DNA of 64,000 bases from Clostridioides difficile_A (lineage in GTDB: Bacteria > Bacillota > Clostridia > Peptostreptococcales > Peptostreptococcaceae). The stretch is taken from positions 2,542,001-2,606,000 of the forward strand of contig OX246690.1 of assembly GCA_945909635.1 (NCBI GenBank). Reading direction: 5' to 3'. A program made the position numbers and the translations under genes. How positions within the stretch are numbered: the stretch's first letter is position 1; each line of letters opens with the position of its first letter. Under the pieces are notes generated by a model. That model worked only from the letters and a program-made list of their open reading frames with translations. It ran no database searches and had not been told where the DNA came from. Positions 18,435 through 28,018 of this stretch are shown here, in pieces.

Positions 18435-19961
18435 CTATAATAGCTTAGGATTAACATCATTATCGCCATAACCATAAAGATTTAGTGGTTTAAGAGCTGG
18501 CCCTTCAAGTATATTTCCCTTGTAGTCAAATCTAGAACCATGACATGGACAGTCCCATGTTTTTTCTTCACTATTAAAATTCAGTTCACATCCTAAATGA
18601 GTACATGTAGTATCTACAATATAAAATTCTCCCATATCATCCTTATACACACCATATCTTTTCCCATCAATATTAACAATCTTTCCTTCTCCATTATTTT
18701 TAGGCATATCTCCACTACCTATTTTTAATTTTCCACTTACATAATTCATTGCTACATTTGCATTTTCCTTTATAAAATCCTTTGAGAAATAACTGCCTAA
18801 TCTTGATGGATTAAAAGTATCTTTATAAGCTGAATTATTATTTACTATCAAATCCTTTATTATTATTCCTGCAACAGTACCATTAGTAATACCCCATTTA
18901 GAGAAACCTGTAGCTACATAAATATTGTTTTCTCTTTTATTAATGTAACCTATATAAGGAACATTATCAAAACTCATATTATCTTGAGCTGACCATTTAC
19001 ACTTAAAATCTTTTACCTTAAAGACCTTTTTTCCATAATGCTCTAAGTCATTAAATATTTCTTTCTCAGTTCCTCCTTGACCAACTTTATGGTCTCCTCC
19101 TCCAAAGATTAGTAAGTTCTCATTTCCATCATTATATTGTCTAAAAGTTATGGATGGGTCATCTATACTTATAAACATACCTTCTGGCAATTTATTTTCT
19201 AAAACTGCTGCCATTAAATAAGCACGTTCTGCGTATTCTTTTGCAAAATAAAAATTCAATCCATCATACCATGGACTATGGGATGAAATTATAACATTCT
19301 CAGCTTCTATTGTATTATCTTCTCTTGTCTTAACTCTACATATTTTCCCTTTTTCTAAATCCACTACTGGTGTATCTTCATATATTTTTAGACCTAAGTG
19401 TACTGCTATTTCTGCTAATCCATCAATATACTTTTTGGGGTTAAATTGACCTTGATTTGTAAAACTAATAGCTCCCTTTATATCTAATGGAATATCTTCT
19501 ATAGTTTCATGATATTCACACTCTATTCCTATTTTTTTACATGTACGATATTCATCCTTTATATCCTTTATAGTATCTTCTTTTTCTGTAAACACAAAAG
19601 ATGGTTCTCTTTTAAAATCACATTTGATATTATTATCTGTTATTATTTGTTCAATTAAGTTTAGAGCTTCATTATTTGCATTATAATATGATTTTGCTTT
19701 CTCTAATCCATATTTTTTCTCTATCTTAGAATAAAATATGTCATGCTGACAAGTTACTTTACCAGTATTTCTTCCTGAAGTTCCATATCCTATTTTATCA
19801 GCTTCAACAAGCGCTACTTTTTTACCCTCTTTTGCTAATAAATATGCAGTTGTTAATCCAGTTATACCTCCACCTACTATAAGACACTCTACTTTTATAT
19901 TTTCACCTAATTTTTTATATTCCTTTGGATTTGAATTTGAAAACCAATACGATTCGTTCAT
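18435..19961 (-). CDS. FAD-dependent oxidoreductase with C-terminal Rieske [2Fe-2S] domain
   Basis: 508 residues. The N-terminal DAO-type FAD domain has the dinucleotide motif VGGGITGLTTAYLLAKEG (about residues 30-47), and the middle carries YIGYINKRENNIYVATGFSK. The last 100 residues are a Rieske domain with both cluster-ligand boxes, CTHLGC and CPCHGSRF, which supply the two Cys and two His ligands. The fusion resembles B. subtilis YhfW. The substrate is unknown; it probably oxidises an amine or amino acid and passes electrons to the Rieske centre. It heads a two-gene unit with the YjdF-like membrane protein. Confidence 0.9.
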   Translation of the reverse strand: MNESYWFSNSNPKEYKKLGENIKVECLIVGGGITGLTTAYLLAKEGKKVALVEADKIGYGTSGRNTGKVTCQHDIFYSKIEKKYGLEKAKSYYNANNEALNLIEQIITDNNIKCDFKREPSFVFTEKEDTIKDIKDEYRTCKKIGIECEYHETIEDIPLDIKGAISFTNQGQFNPKKYIDGLAEIAVHLGLKIYEDTPVVDLEKGKICRVKTREDNTIEAENVIISSHSPWYDGLNFYFAKEYAERAYLMAAVLENKLPEGMFISIDDPSITFRQYNDGNENLLIFGGGDHKVGQGGTEKEIFNDLEHYGKKVFKVKDFKCKWSAQDNMSFDNVPYIGYINKRENNIYVATGFSKWGITNGTVAGIIIKDLIVNNNSAYKDTFNPSRLGSYFSKDFIKENANVAMNYVSGKLKIGSGDMPKNNGEGKIVNIDGKRYGVYKDDMGEFYIVDTTCTHLGCELNFNSEEKTWDCPCHGSRFDYKGNILEGPALKPLNLYGYGDNDVNPKLL

Positions 19962-20204
19962 ATAAAATACTCCTTTACATATTAAATAATAGTAGTTTTC
20001 CCATCATCAAGTTTATTTATTATAAATAGCATAAAAAATAAATATCTCTTTGTAATGAATACTCTGTTATATTACTTAGTATAAATAGAAATAACTATAT
20101 AATTAAGTCAACGCAATTAATAACACATACCAAAATTTAGTGTATAGAATCTACAAATTTTATAAAATAAAAACTAATACATCTCTGATTAGCATTTTAT
20201 AGTT
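19962..20204. other. AT-rich intergenic region
   Basis: About 240 bases between the oxidoreductase start and the terminator of the ABC permease. It must hold the oxidoreductase promoter on the minus strand, but no hexamer pair stands out. No gene or RNA is seen. Confidence 0.4.
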
Positions 20205-20246
20205 ACAAAAAAATATTACTAGAAATCAAATTTTCCAGTAATATTT
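20205..20246 (-). terminator. Terminator of the ABC permease operon
   Basis: Arms AAATATTACT and AGTAATATTT with additional inner pairing. The minus-strand transcript ends in a run of seven T. It lies 46 bases beyond the permease stop. Confidence 0.75.
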
Positions 20247-20291
20247 AATAACAAAACATATCTATACAAATTTATAAGTCTTTCTATAAAA

Positions 20292-20960
20292 TTAATATAC
20301 CTCACTAAGCCTTTCTTCTAGCTTAGTCTGAACAAAGCCTAATATAAGATTTACAATCCAATATACTACTATTACACAAGTAAAAGCTTCCAAATATTTA
20401 TAACTTGCTGCTGCTTCTGATTGAGCAACTGCCATAATTTCTGTAACCCCAATAGTAAAAGCAAGAGAAGTTCCTTTTATAATATCTGCAAAAGTATTTG
20501 TAAAGGTAGGAACTGCAACTCTTATAGCTTGTGGCAAGACAATTCTTTTCATTGTTTGTACATACGTCATTCCAAATGCCAAACTTGCTTCTATTTGACC
20601 TTTATCTACAGATGTTATAGCACCTCTTAAACTTTCTGCAAAATAGGCAGAAGAATTTAAACCAATTACTATTACTGCTGCTGAAAATGCTTCCAATGTT
20701 TTAAGTTCTGGTACTAATTGTATTAGACCAAAGTATATGAAAAAAAGTTGAGCAGCAAGAGGAGTACCTCTAAAAAATGAAATGTATATTCTTGATACTG
20801 TTTTTAAAATAGGAACTTTAGCATCTACAATTAATGCTATGAGTAAAGCTACAACAATTCCCAATACCAAAGATAACAGAGACATTTTGAATGTTACTGT
20901 CAAATATTTTAATATTAACGGAAATATACCTGCTGCAAATCCAAAATCAAATACTTGCAT
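20292..20960 (-). CDS. Amino-acid ABC transporter permease (His/Glu/Gln/Cys type)
   Basis: About 222 residues and five membrane helices of the polar-amino-acid permease family. The conserved EAA-type loop is seen (GQIEASLAFGMTYVQTMKRI, then LPQAIRVAVPTFTN), with the N-terminal FRGTPLAAQLFFIYFG motif. The second of two ATGs is favoured by spacing from GGAGG. The solute-binding gene is 13 bases upstream. No ATP-binding gene follows, so the ATPase must be encoded elsewhere or shared. Uptake of a polar amino acid such as cystine is likely; the substrate cannot be fixed from sequence. Confidence 0.9.
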   Translation of the reverse strand: MQVFDFGFAAGIFPLILKYLTVTFKMSLLSLVLGIVVALLIALIVDAKVPILKTVSRIYISFFRGTPLAAQLFFIYFGLIQLVPELKTLEAFSAAVIVIGLNSSAYFAESLRGAITSVDKGQIEASLAFGMTYVQTMKRIVLPQAIRVAVPTFTNTFADIIKGTSLAFTIGVTEIMAVAQSEAAASYKYLEAFTCVIVVYWIVNLILGFVQTKLEERLSEVY

Positions 20961-20973
20961 CATTAACCTCCAA

Positions 20974-21795
20974 TTAATTTTCCTTAGTTGTATCTAAGCC
21001 AAACCATTTTTCAGATAGTTTTGTAAATGTTCCATCTTCATGCATTGCTTTTATAGCTTTATTTACATCCTCTATTATAACTTTACTTTTTTCTTCTTTT
21101 CTAAATGGATATTGATTTACTTCATATACACCAGTATCTATATCTGCAACTTTTAATTTAAGTTTACCTTGTTCTATAGTTGTTTTAGCTTTAACCTCTG
21201 AAAGCCATGCAATATCAATTCTTCCATTCTCTACATCTTTTTCCATAGGTACTCCATCATATGTAACTATATCAAGTCCTAAGTTATGTTTTTCATTTAA
21301 ATCTCTTATAGTTTTTTCTCCATTACCACCTAGAACACAACCTACCTTTTTACCTTTTATGTCTTCTATCTTACTTATAGTGCTATCCTCTGGCACTATA
21401 AATTTATATTTACTATATGCATAAGTATCCGAAAAATCATATTTTTCTACTCTTTCAGGAGTAGTTGACATTTGGTGTGCTACTGTATCAACTTTACCAG
21501 CATCTAACATACCCATAAGTCCACTAAATTTAGCAGTTTTAAACTCTATTTTATAATCTGTTCTTTTTGATATTTCCTTCCATACATCAATTTCAAAACC
21601 TTTATTTTCATCATTTTCTTTATAACACCATGGTGCATATTCTACCGATACTCCTACATTTAAAATTCCTTTATCTTTTTGAGAATCATCTTGTGTTGTA
21701 GCTTCACCATCTTTACTTGAACAGCCAACTAACATTGTTGTCCCTAAAACTAATGTCAATAATAATGATAATACTTTTTTACTTTTTAATTTCAA
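20974..21795 (-). CDS. Amino-acid ABC transporter substrate-binding lipoprotein
   Basis: A signal peptide with lipobox LVGC (after KVLSLLLTLVLGTTM) gives a lipid-anchored protein. The mature part is a family 3 solute-binding protein: GILNVGVSVEYAPWCYKEND, GFEIDVWKEISKRT, then LMGMLDAGKVDTVAHQMSTT and YDFSDTYAYSKYKFIV. The TTG at 21795 is chosen because the ribosome site (GAGGGAG) overlaps the upstream GTG at 21804. It is cotranscribed with the permease. Confidence 0.9.
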   Translation of the reverse strand: MKLKSKKVLSLLLTLVLGTTMLVGCSSKDGEATTQDDSQKDKGILNVGVSVEYAPWCYKENDENKGFEIDVWKEISKRTDYKIEFKTAKFSGLMGMLDAGKVDTVAHQMSTTPERVEKYDFSDTYAYSKYKFIVPEDSTISKIEDIKGKKVGCVLGGNGEKTIRDLNEKHNLGLDIVTYDGVPMEKDVENGRIDIAWLSEVKAKTTIEQGKLKLKVADIDTGVYEVNQYPFRKEEKSKVIIEDVNKAIKAMHEDGTFTKLSEKWFGLDTTKEN

Positions 21796-21804
21796 AAATA
21801 ACAC

Positions 21805-22045
21805 TCCCTCTTTCTATATATTTGTGTACTCAAACATAATATCATAATTTGAAAAGGTTTTTTATTGCTTTTCTCTATATAATTCGACACTGATATTCTT
21901 CTTTTCTATACTTTCTTTGTAATTTATTTTTGAAATTAATACTATTTTGTTAAATTTATATTTATTTTCTATCAATAATTAACAATTTAGTTATAAAATT
22001 TAATTTACATGTTAAAAATTATAAGCTCTTAAAATAACTTTACAC
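21805..22045. other. Promoter region of the ABC operon
   Basis: About 240 AT-rich bases between the fru terminator and the solute-binding gene. No riboswitch or T-box fold was recognised and no operator could be supported. Confidence 0.35.
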
Positions 22046-22081
22046 AAAAAGTGAACTTTGTATATCAAAGTTCACTTTTTT
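22046..22081. terminator. Bidirectional terminator after fruABC
   Basis: AAAAAGTGAACTTTG, a TATAT loop, and CAAAGTTCACTTTTTT. The stem is perfect, with A/T runs on both sides, so it can stop transcripts from either strand. It terminates the fru operon on the minus strand, 84 bases after its last stop codon. Confidence 0.85.
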
Positions 22082-22164
22082 GAATTCCTTGCTCTAGGAT
22101 AATGCAGTAATATATTAATTTTTATAAAATAAAGTATTTTTAATTATTAAATAATCTTTATTTA

Positions 22165-24084
22165 CTATGCTTCTTGATTTAGTGGTTTTTTAAGTAATGC
22201 TAAAAGCATCATTCCAACCACAGCACCTATAGCTATAGCTAATATATATCCAAGTGGATGAGTAACTACTGGTATAACAAATACTCCTCCATGAGGTGCA
22301 CGAAGAGCTGCATTGAACAACATACTAAGTGCTCCTGCTACTGCTGAACCTCCTATACATGCTGGTATAACATGAAGTGGGTCTCCAGCTGCAAAAGGTA
22401 TAGCTCCTTCAGTTACAAAAGATAATCCCATTACATAGTTAACTTTACCAGAATCTCTTTCTTCTTTTGTAAATCTATTTTTAAAGAATGTAGTTGCAAG
22501 AGCTATCGCAAGAGGTGGAACCATACCTCCAGCCATTACCGCTGCCATTATTTCAAATTGCCCTGATTCAAGTGATGCAACCCCAAATACATATGCTGCT
22601 TTATTTACAGGTCCACCCATATCTACAGCCATCATTCCACCCAAAACCAATCCTAAAACTATTTTTGAAGTTCCTCCTAGGCCATTTAAAAATCCAACCA
22701 TTGCATTATTAATTGCTGTAACTGGAGGTATTACTAAAAATGTCATTATAATCCCCATCAAAAGCGTTCCAAATAAAGGATATAATAATACAGGTTTTAT
22801 TCCTTCCAATGAAGTTGGTAATACACTAAATACCTTCTTAAGTCCTTCTACTAAATAACCTGCTATAAAACCTGCAAGTAATGCACCTAAAAACCCTGAA
22901 CCACCATCACCTGCAAGGGCTCCTCCTACAAAACCTACAACAAATGCTGGTCTATCAGATATAGAGTATGCTATATATCCTGCAAGTACAGGTAGCATAA
23001 ATCCAAAAGCTTTATCTCCTATTCCCTTAAAAAATGCTGCTGTTGGAGTATTTGAACCAAAATTTGAAGGATTAATAGAATAATCATCAAGTAAAAATGC
23101 TATTGCTATAAGTATTCCTCCACCAATAACAAATGGTAACATATTAGATACACCATTCATTAAATGTTTATACACTTTTCTAAATCCACTTTCATTTTCT
23201 TCATTTGATTCGTTGTGATTTGCCTCTCCTCCATGATAAACTGGAGCATCACCATTTACAGCTTTATCTATAAGTTCCTCTGCTTTGTGTATACCATCAG
23301 CAACTTTAGTCTTTATGACTTTCTTCCCATTGAATCTAGCCATCTCAACATTTTTATCTGCTGCTACTATTATACATGTTGCATTTTCTATTTCTTCTTT
23401 TGTAAGTCTATTTTTGATGCCTGCTGAACCATTAGTTTCCACTTTTATTGATATTCCTTTGCTTTCAGCCATTTTGTTTAAACTTTCAGCTGCCATAAAT
23501 GTATGTGCTATTCCAGTTGGGCATGCTGTTACTGCCAAAATTTGAGGATATTTGTTAATATCTTTATCCTTAGTATCTACTATATTTTCTTTTTTAATTA
23601 TTTCATCTTGATATTCCTCACTGAACTTTTCTCTTTCTTTTTTATCTATTATTTCCTTAAATTCTTTCTCAGAAGTTGAATTTATAAGTTTATTTCTAAA
23701 ATCTTCATCCATAAGTATTGTAGATAATCTTGATAGCACTTCCAGATGTGTATTATTAGCTCCTTCTGGTGCAGCTATCATAAAAAATAGATTTGATAAG
23801 CTTCCATCAAATGATTCATAATCTATACCTTCTTTTGATATTGCTGCTGCTATACAAGCTTTAGTAACTGATGTGTTCTTAGCATGAGGAATAGCTACAC
23901 CTTCTCCAATTCCTGTTGTACTCATTTCCTCACGAGCTAAAATAGCTTTTTTATAAGTTTCTTTGTCCTTTAAATTACCACTGTTTGCAACTAATTCAAC
24001 TAATTCTTCTATTGCTTCTGATTTGTTTTTTGACTTTAAATTCAACTTAATTGATTTTTCATCTAGTAAATCTATAATTTTCAT
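22165..24084 (-). CDS. fruA: Fructose-specific PTS EIIABC component
   Basis: 639 residues. The EIIA domain (1-150) has GEGVAIPHAKN with the phospho-His at about 67. The EIIB domain (about 180-280) has AVTACPTGIAHTFMAAE with the phospho-Cys at about 188. The EIIC domain (about 305-635) is an eight- to ten-helix fructose permease (FVIGGGILIAIAFLLDD, MGGPVNKAAYVFG, ALRAPHGGVFVIP). It imports fructose as fructose-1-phosphate for FruK, encoded 36 bases upstream. EIIA, EIIB and EIIC are fused in one chain, as usual in clostridia. Confidence 0.95.
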   Translation of the reverse strand: MKIIDLLDEKSIKLNLKSKNKSEAIEELVELVANSGNLKDKETYKKAILAREEMSTTGIGEGVAIPHAKNTSVTKACIAAAISKEGIDYESFDGSLSNLFFMIAAPEGANNTHLEVLSRLSTILMDEDFRNKLINSTSEKEFKEIIDKKEREKFSEEYQDEIIKKENIVDTKDKDINKYPQILAVTACPTGIAHTFMAAESLNKMAESKGISIKVETNGSAGIKNRLTKEEIENATCIIVAADKNVEMARFNGKKVIKTKVADGIHKAEELIDKAVNGDAPVYHGGEANHNESNEENESGFRKVYKHLMNGVSNMLPFVIGGGILIAIAFLLDDYSINPSNFGSNTPTAAFFKGIGDKAFGFMLPVLAGYIAYSISDRPAFVVGFVGGALAGDGGSGFLGALLAGFIAGYLVEGLKKVFSVLPTSLEGIKPVLLYPLFGTLLMGIIMTFLVIPPVTAINNAMVGFLNGLGGTSKIVLGLVLGGMMAVDMGGPVNKAAYVFGVASLESGQFEIMAAVMAGGMVPPLAIALATTFFKNRFTKEERDSGKVNYVMGLSFVTEGAIPFAAGDPLHVIPACIGGSAVAGALSMLFNAALRAPHGGVFVIPVVTHPLGYILAIAIGAVVGMMLLALLKKPLNQEA

Positions 24085-24120
24085 AATTCCTAACTTCCTT
24101 TCTATATATTTTTAGATATT

Positions 24121-25038
24121 TTAGAATCTATTTACAGATATTTCATTTACCAACTCATCAATGTATTCTCTTTTAGCTAAGTCATATGAAAAAGCAGTTG
24201 CACTACCTGATGCTGCTCCTAATTTAAGAGCATAATCATATTTGCCAGTATTCAAATATCCAGATATAAATCCAGCCACCATTGAATCACCTGCTCCTAC
24301 AGAATTCTTAACTTTCCCTTTAGGTACATTACTTATAAGTACCTCATCTTCTTCTGTAACTAGCAGTGCTCCATCTTTGCCCATTGAGACTAAAACATTT
24401 TTAGCCCCTAGTTGCTTTAATTTCTTAGCATATTTTACTATATCTTCATTTGAGTTTAATTTAACATTAAACAGTTCTTCTAATTCATCACTATTAGGTT
24501 TAATTAGAAAAGGCTTGTATTTTAAAACATTAAGAAGAAGATTTTTAGTTGCATCTACTACAACTCTTATATTTTTTTCTTCTAGTCTAGACATTATATT
24601 CTCATATAGTTTTTCATCTAAAGTAGAAGGTATACTTCCTGCCAATATTAAAATATCATCTTGATTTAATTTATCAAGTTTTTTATACAACAAGTCAATA
24701 TATTCATCAGCTATATTTGGTCCTTGCCCATTAATCTCAGTTTCTTCCAATTCTTTTATTTTTACATTTATTCTTGTAAAACCACTTTTTAACCTTATAA
24801 AATCTGTCTTCAAATTCTTTTCTTCTAATATTTTTATTATATATTCTCCAGTAAAGCCACTTATAAAACCTAAAGATGTATTATCATTTCCAAGTTCTTT
24901 TAGTATACGAGATACATTTATACCTTTTCCTCCTGGATAAACGTATTCTTCATTTACACGATTTGTATTTCCAGTCTTTAATTTATCTAGTTTAACTATA
25001 TAATCTATTGATGGATTTAATGTCACTGTATAAATCAT
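24121..25038 (-). CDS. fruK: 1-phosphofructokinase
   Basis: 305 residues of the PfkB ribokinase-like family. The N-terminus MIYTVTLNPSIDYIVKLD and GGKGINVSRILKELG are the family signatures, and VGAGDSMVAGFISGYL near residue 250 carries the catalytic Asp and anion hole. It phosphorylates fructose-1-phosphate to fructose-1,6-bisphosphate. It lies directly upstream of fruABC in a two-gene operon that is separated from the regulator gene by a terminator. Confidence 0.95.
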   Translation of the reverse strand: MIYTVTLNPSIDYIVKLDKLKTGNTNRVNEEYVYPGGKGINVSRILKELGNDNTSLGFISGFTGEYIIKILEEKNLKTDFIRLKSGFTRINVKIKELEETEINGQGPNIADEYIDLLYKKLDKLNQDDILILAGSIPSTLDEKLYENIMSRLEEKNIRVVVDATKNLLLNVLKYKPFLIKPNSDELEELFNVKLNSNEDIVKYAKKLKQLGAKNVLVSMGKDGALLVTEEDEVLISNVPKGKVKNSVGAGDSMVAGFISGYLNTGKYDYALKLGAASGSATAFSYDLAKREYIDELVNEISVNRF

Positions 25039-25105
25039 CTTGCCACCTCTTTTTATTTATTTACTTTATGTTTATATCTTAACTTCATATTAATATCTCT
25101 GAAAG

Positions 25106-25138
25106 TCAAAAAATTTCTCTTAATTAAAAGAGAAATTT
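25106..25138 (-). terminator. Terminator between the PRD regulator and fruK
   Basis: Arms AAATTTCTCTT and AAGAGAAATTT with a six-base spacer. The minus-strand transcript continues into TTTTTT. It separates the regulator/phosphatase operon from the fruK-fruABC operon. Confidence 0.75.
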
Positions 25139-25210
25139 ATCGTTTTTATTTTATTTAGTTTTATATTATCCAAACTTACAAGTGTATATGCAATACTATA
25201 TGATATCTCT

Positions 25211-26989
25211 CTACTTAAATAAGTTTACAAACTTTTCAAAATTGCTATTTTCACATATACTTATAACTTTTGCTATAGAATCTACTCTTTTATATATATT
25301 TGAAAATATAACTTCATAATCCAATATTTTATCCTTATCAAGAGCTAACATTATTATCAAACGAACATCTGATATTTCCCAAGCAATAGGAGTCTTCAAT
25401 ATTCCAATTGCTATTTTGTTTTCAAAAACTTTTCCAATTGCTCCATGTGGTATGGTTACCATATTTCCTATTTCAGTTGTAGCTATTTTTTCTCTCTCAA
25501 AGTAAGAATTTTTCATATCATCATCTATGTAACCTTTTTGCACAAGTTTACTTGCCATAAAATTTATAACGTCTTCTTTCCTTTTAAAATCTAAATCAGT
25601 AAAAAATAATTCATTATCAAGAAGATTTTTTATATCTAAATCTAAATATATATTTCCTGTTTCTATATATTTTTCAATTAATTTGATTTCTTTTTCACTT
25701 AAAATAGGAGATATATTTATTACTGGTATATCTGCTATTTCAATAGGAACAGTAGATATTACAAAATCAACATCTATAACTTTTATATATTCAACTAAGT
25801 ATGAAGGAATAACTTTTAATATTTCTAGTTTTTCTTTAAATACATTTTCCAATTTAGCCTTTATTAACATTGATGTCCCTATACCTGATGTGCAAACTAT
25901 TATAGTCTTGAAAACCTTATCTTTATTATTATAAGAAGCCCTTTCAACAGCTCCGCCTATATGTAGAGCTATGTTTGCAACCTCATCCTCATTGATTTCT
26001 ATGTTTAAGTCTTTTTCTATTGTTTTTTTAGCTATACTAGCTAGCTCAAAAGCAAATGGATATTTTATTTTAATGTCTTGAGCTATTATAGGTGATTGAT
26101 TTATACCTAGCTTTATTTTTTTACACAGACTACTAATATGCTTATATAAAAATTCTTCAAATATCTCATCATGACTTATATCTATTGAGGTAGCTAATTT
26201 TAAATTTTTACAAAAGGTTTTTATTGAGCTTATTATAATTTCTTTATTTTGTTCATTTTCCAAAATCGAACTTCTTTTATTGCTATAATTTTCTACAAAA
26301 CTTTCTATAAATTCTTTTTCATCGCACTTGTGTCGACTTAACATAACTAGTATATTATTCAACACATTTTTAAATTCTATGTCAGTTAATACCAAACCAT
26401 TTTCATTTAATACATCTAATAAGATTTTTTTTATTATTAATTTTTTTTCTCTTATATCATCATTTAAAAAATCATTTAGAGTCAATTGATTATCTCTCTT
26501 ATTACTCAAATCAATTATACAATTTACTATTCTATCTTCACTTTCAGAAATACATATACCTTGCTTATGCTTGGACTTAATCGAAATGGAATACTTTTCT
26601 AATATTCTTTTTACTTCTTTTAAGTCATTTTTTACTGTTGAAACACTCACATACATGGAATCTGCTAAATCTTCAAGCCTTATGGTATTTTTTTCTTCAT
26701 TACTCAAGGTTAACACTTTTCTGATTATATACTCTACTCTATCTACATCATCGTACAGATTACTATTTAAATTCACCTCATCAAAGCTTCCCTCTAGTTT
26801 ATAACCAACTCCTCGTATTGATAGAATTTTACTTTTTTTAAGTTGTTTATTAATATCTTTTATTTCATTTTGTATAGTTTTTGAAGAGCATCCTATTTCT
26901 TGACTCAAGGCAAGACCACTAATTGTATCTTCAGAATTTAACAGGATTTTTATTATACTTATCTGTCTTGCTGTTATATTTAAACTCAT
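25211..26989 (-). CDS. PRD-containing transcriptional activator (BglG/MtlR type) with EIIA domain
   Basis: 592 residues. Two N-terminal helix-turn-helix units (ISGLALSQEIGCSSKTIQNE; LADSMYVSVSTVKNDL) show a DNA-binding activator rather than an RNA-binding antiterminator. Two PRD domains (about 170-385) follow, with phosphorylatable His residues (YKHISSLCKKI, ALHIGGAVER). A Gat-type EIIB-like domain has VCTSGIGTSMLI, and an EIIA-2 domain ends the protein (GNMVTIPHGAIGK). PTS phosphorylation would set its activity. Position suggests control of fruK-fruABC. The tyrosine-phosphatase-like gene lies 11 bases upstream in the same operon. Confidence 0.88.
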   Translation of the reverse strand: MSLNITARQISIIKILLNSEDTISGLALSQEIGCSSKTIQNEIKDINKQLKKSKILSIRGVGYKLEGSFDEVNLNSNLYDDVDRVEYIIRKVLTLSNEEKNTIRLEDLADSMYVSVSTVKNDLKEVKRILEKYSISIKSKHKQGICISESEDRIVNCIIDLSNKRDNQLTLNDFLNDDIREKKLIIKKILLDVLNENGLVLTDIEFKNVLNNILVMLSRHKCDEKEFIESFVENYSNKRSSILENEQNKEIIISSIKTFCKNLKLATSIDISHDEIFEEFLYKHISSLCKKIKLGINQSPIIAQDIKIKYPFAFELASIAKKTIEKDLNIEINEDEVANIALHIGGAVERASYNNKDKVFKTIIVCTSGIGTSMLIKAKLENVFKEKLEILKVIPSYLVEYIKVIDVDFVISTVPIEIADIPVINISPILSEKEIKLIEKYIETGNIYLDLDIKNLLDNELFFTDLDFKRKEDVINFMASKLVQKGYIDDDMKNSYFEREKIATTEIGNMVTIPHGAIGKVFENKIAIGILKTPIAWEISDVRLIIMLALDKDKILDYEVIFSNIYKRVDSIAKVISICENSNFEKFVNLFK

Positions 26990-27000
26990 AAAATCACCTT

Positions 27001-27741
27001 TTACTCTAAATATTGATTTCTCAATTTTTTTATTTCTTCTTTATCTAAACTAAATTCTCCATATAAATATTTTTCCACACTACTGTATTCTTCATCAATT
27101 CTTCTAAAAGCAGTCTTCATATATTCTTCATTCACACCAAATATATAATTTAATTTTTCTTTTGGAATTCCTTTAAATTTAGGCTTATATTCAATAAACC
27201 TTTCTATTTCCTTATCTGCAAATTCATTACTTTTCAAATAATCTTTCATTATGTTCTCTCTTGATACACCTAAAATCATAAGAATTATAGCACTCCCTAC
27301 ACCAGTTCTATCTTTCCCTGCTGTACAATGATTTAATATTGGTAAATTAGAATAATCCTTTACAAGCTCTACTAATTTTTTATAAGATGGATTTCTTATT
27401 GGTAAATTATAATAACTATTGTTTAACATATTAAATGCACCATCTTTTTCAAACAAACCATCAATCATATCTTCAATAGAACCAAAATTCCCTTCTGATT
27501 CTTCTAACTCTCTCATAGCTGGAATTCTTATGTTTTTTATATTTGATATTATTGTTGATGGATGTTTACGAGCTTCTTCGTCACTTCTATAATCAAATAT
27601 ATATTTAATATTTAATTCTTTTAAAATTTTTATATCATTTTTACTTAGATTTGATAATTTTGCAGACCTATAAAATAAACCATACTTTACAGTCCTACCA
27701 TCTTCAGTTTTATTACCACCTAAATCCCTAAAATTTTTCAT
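27001..27741 (-). CDS. Tyrosine/serine protein phosphatase family protein
   Basis: 246 residues. The N-terminal NFRDLGGNKTEDGRTVKYGL is the hallmark of the Y_phosphatase3 family, and the P-loop HCTAGKDRTG (Cys about 140, Arg about 145) gives the catalytic Cys-x5-Arg. It probably removes phosphate from protein Tyr/Ser or from a phosphoinositide- or sugar-like substrate. Cotranscription with a PTS-controlled regulator is unusual and suggests a link to carbohydrate signalling, but no direct evidence is visible. Confidence 0.88.
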   Translation of the reverse strand: MKNFRDLGGNKTEDGRTVKYGLFYRSAKLSNLSKNDIKILKELNIKYIFDYRSDEEARKHPSTIISNIKNIRIPAMRELEESEGNFGSIEDMIDGLFEKDGAFNMLNNSYYNLPIRNPSYKKLVELVKDYSNLPILNHCTAGKDRTGVGSAIILMILGVSRENIMKDYLKSNEFADKEIERFIEYKPKFKGIPKEKLNYIFGVNEEYMKTAFRRIDEEYSSVEKYLYGEFSLDKEEIKKLRNQYLE

Positions 27742-28018
27742 CTTACCACCTCTTAAAAGCTATCTATTGTACTTATATTTAATAATATTTATAAATTAAT
27801 TTTATCACAATTTCATATTGTTTATTTAAAATATTTTTTAGTATTTAGTTAGCAATTGTAAAATATAAAAGTATATCTTTATACAAAATTAACCTAAATT
27901 TTACATAATTTATTTACTTTGTAGAAGCTTTATAGTTTATAATCAATATACAGTAGTATATTTTATGTAAAAAAGACCATATTTAGAATAATATCAAATA
28001 CATTGGAGGTTTTATATT
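27742..28018. promoter_or_regulatory. Divergent promoter region (phosphatase/regulator and AI-2E-type permease)
   Basis: 277 AT-rich bases with divergent starts at both ends. TTGGAGG stands 10 bases before the permease ATG. No single hexamer pair or operator could be assigned with confidence. Confidence 0.4.
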
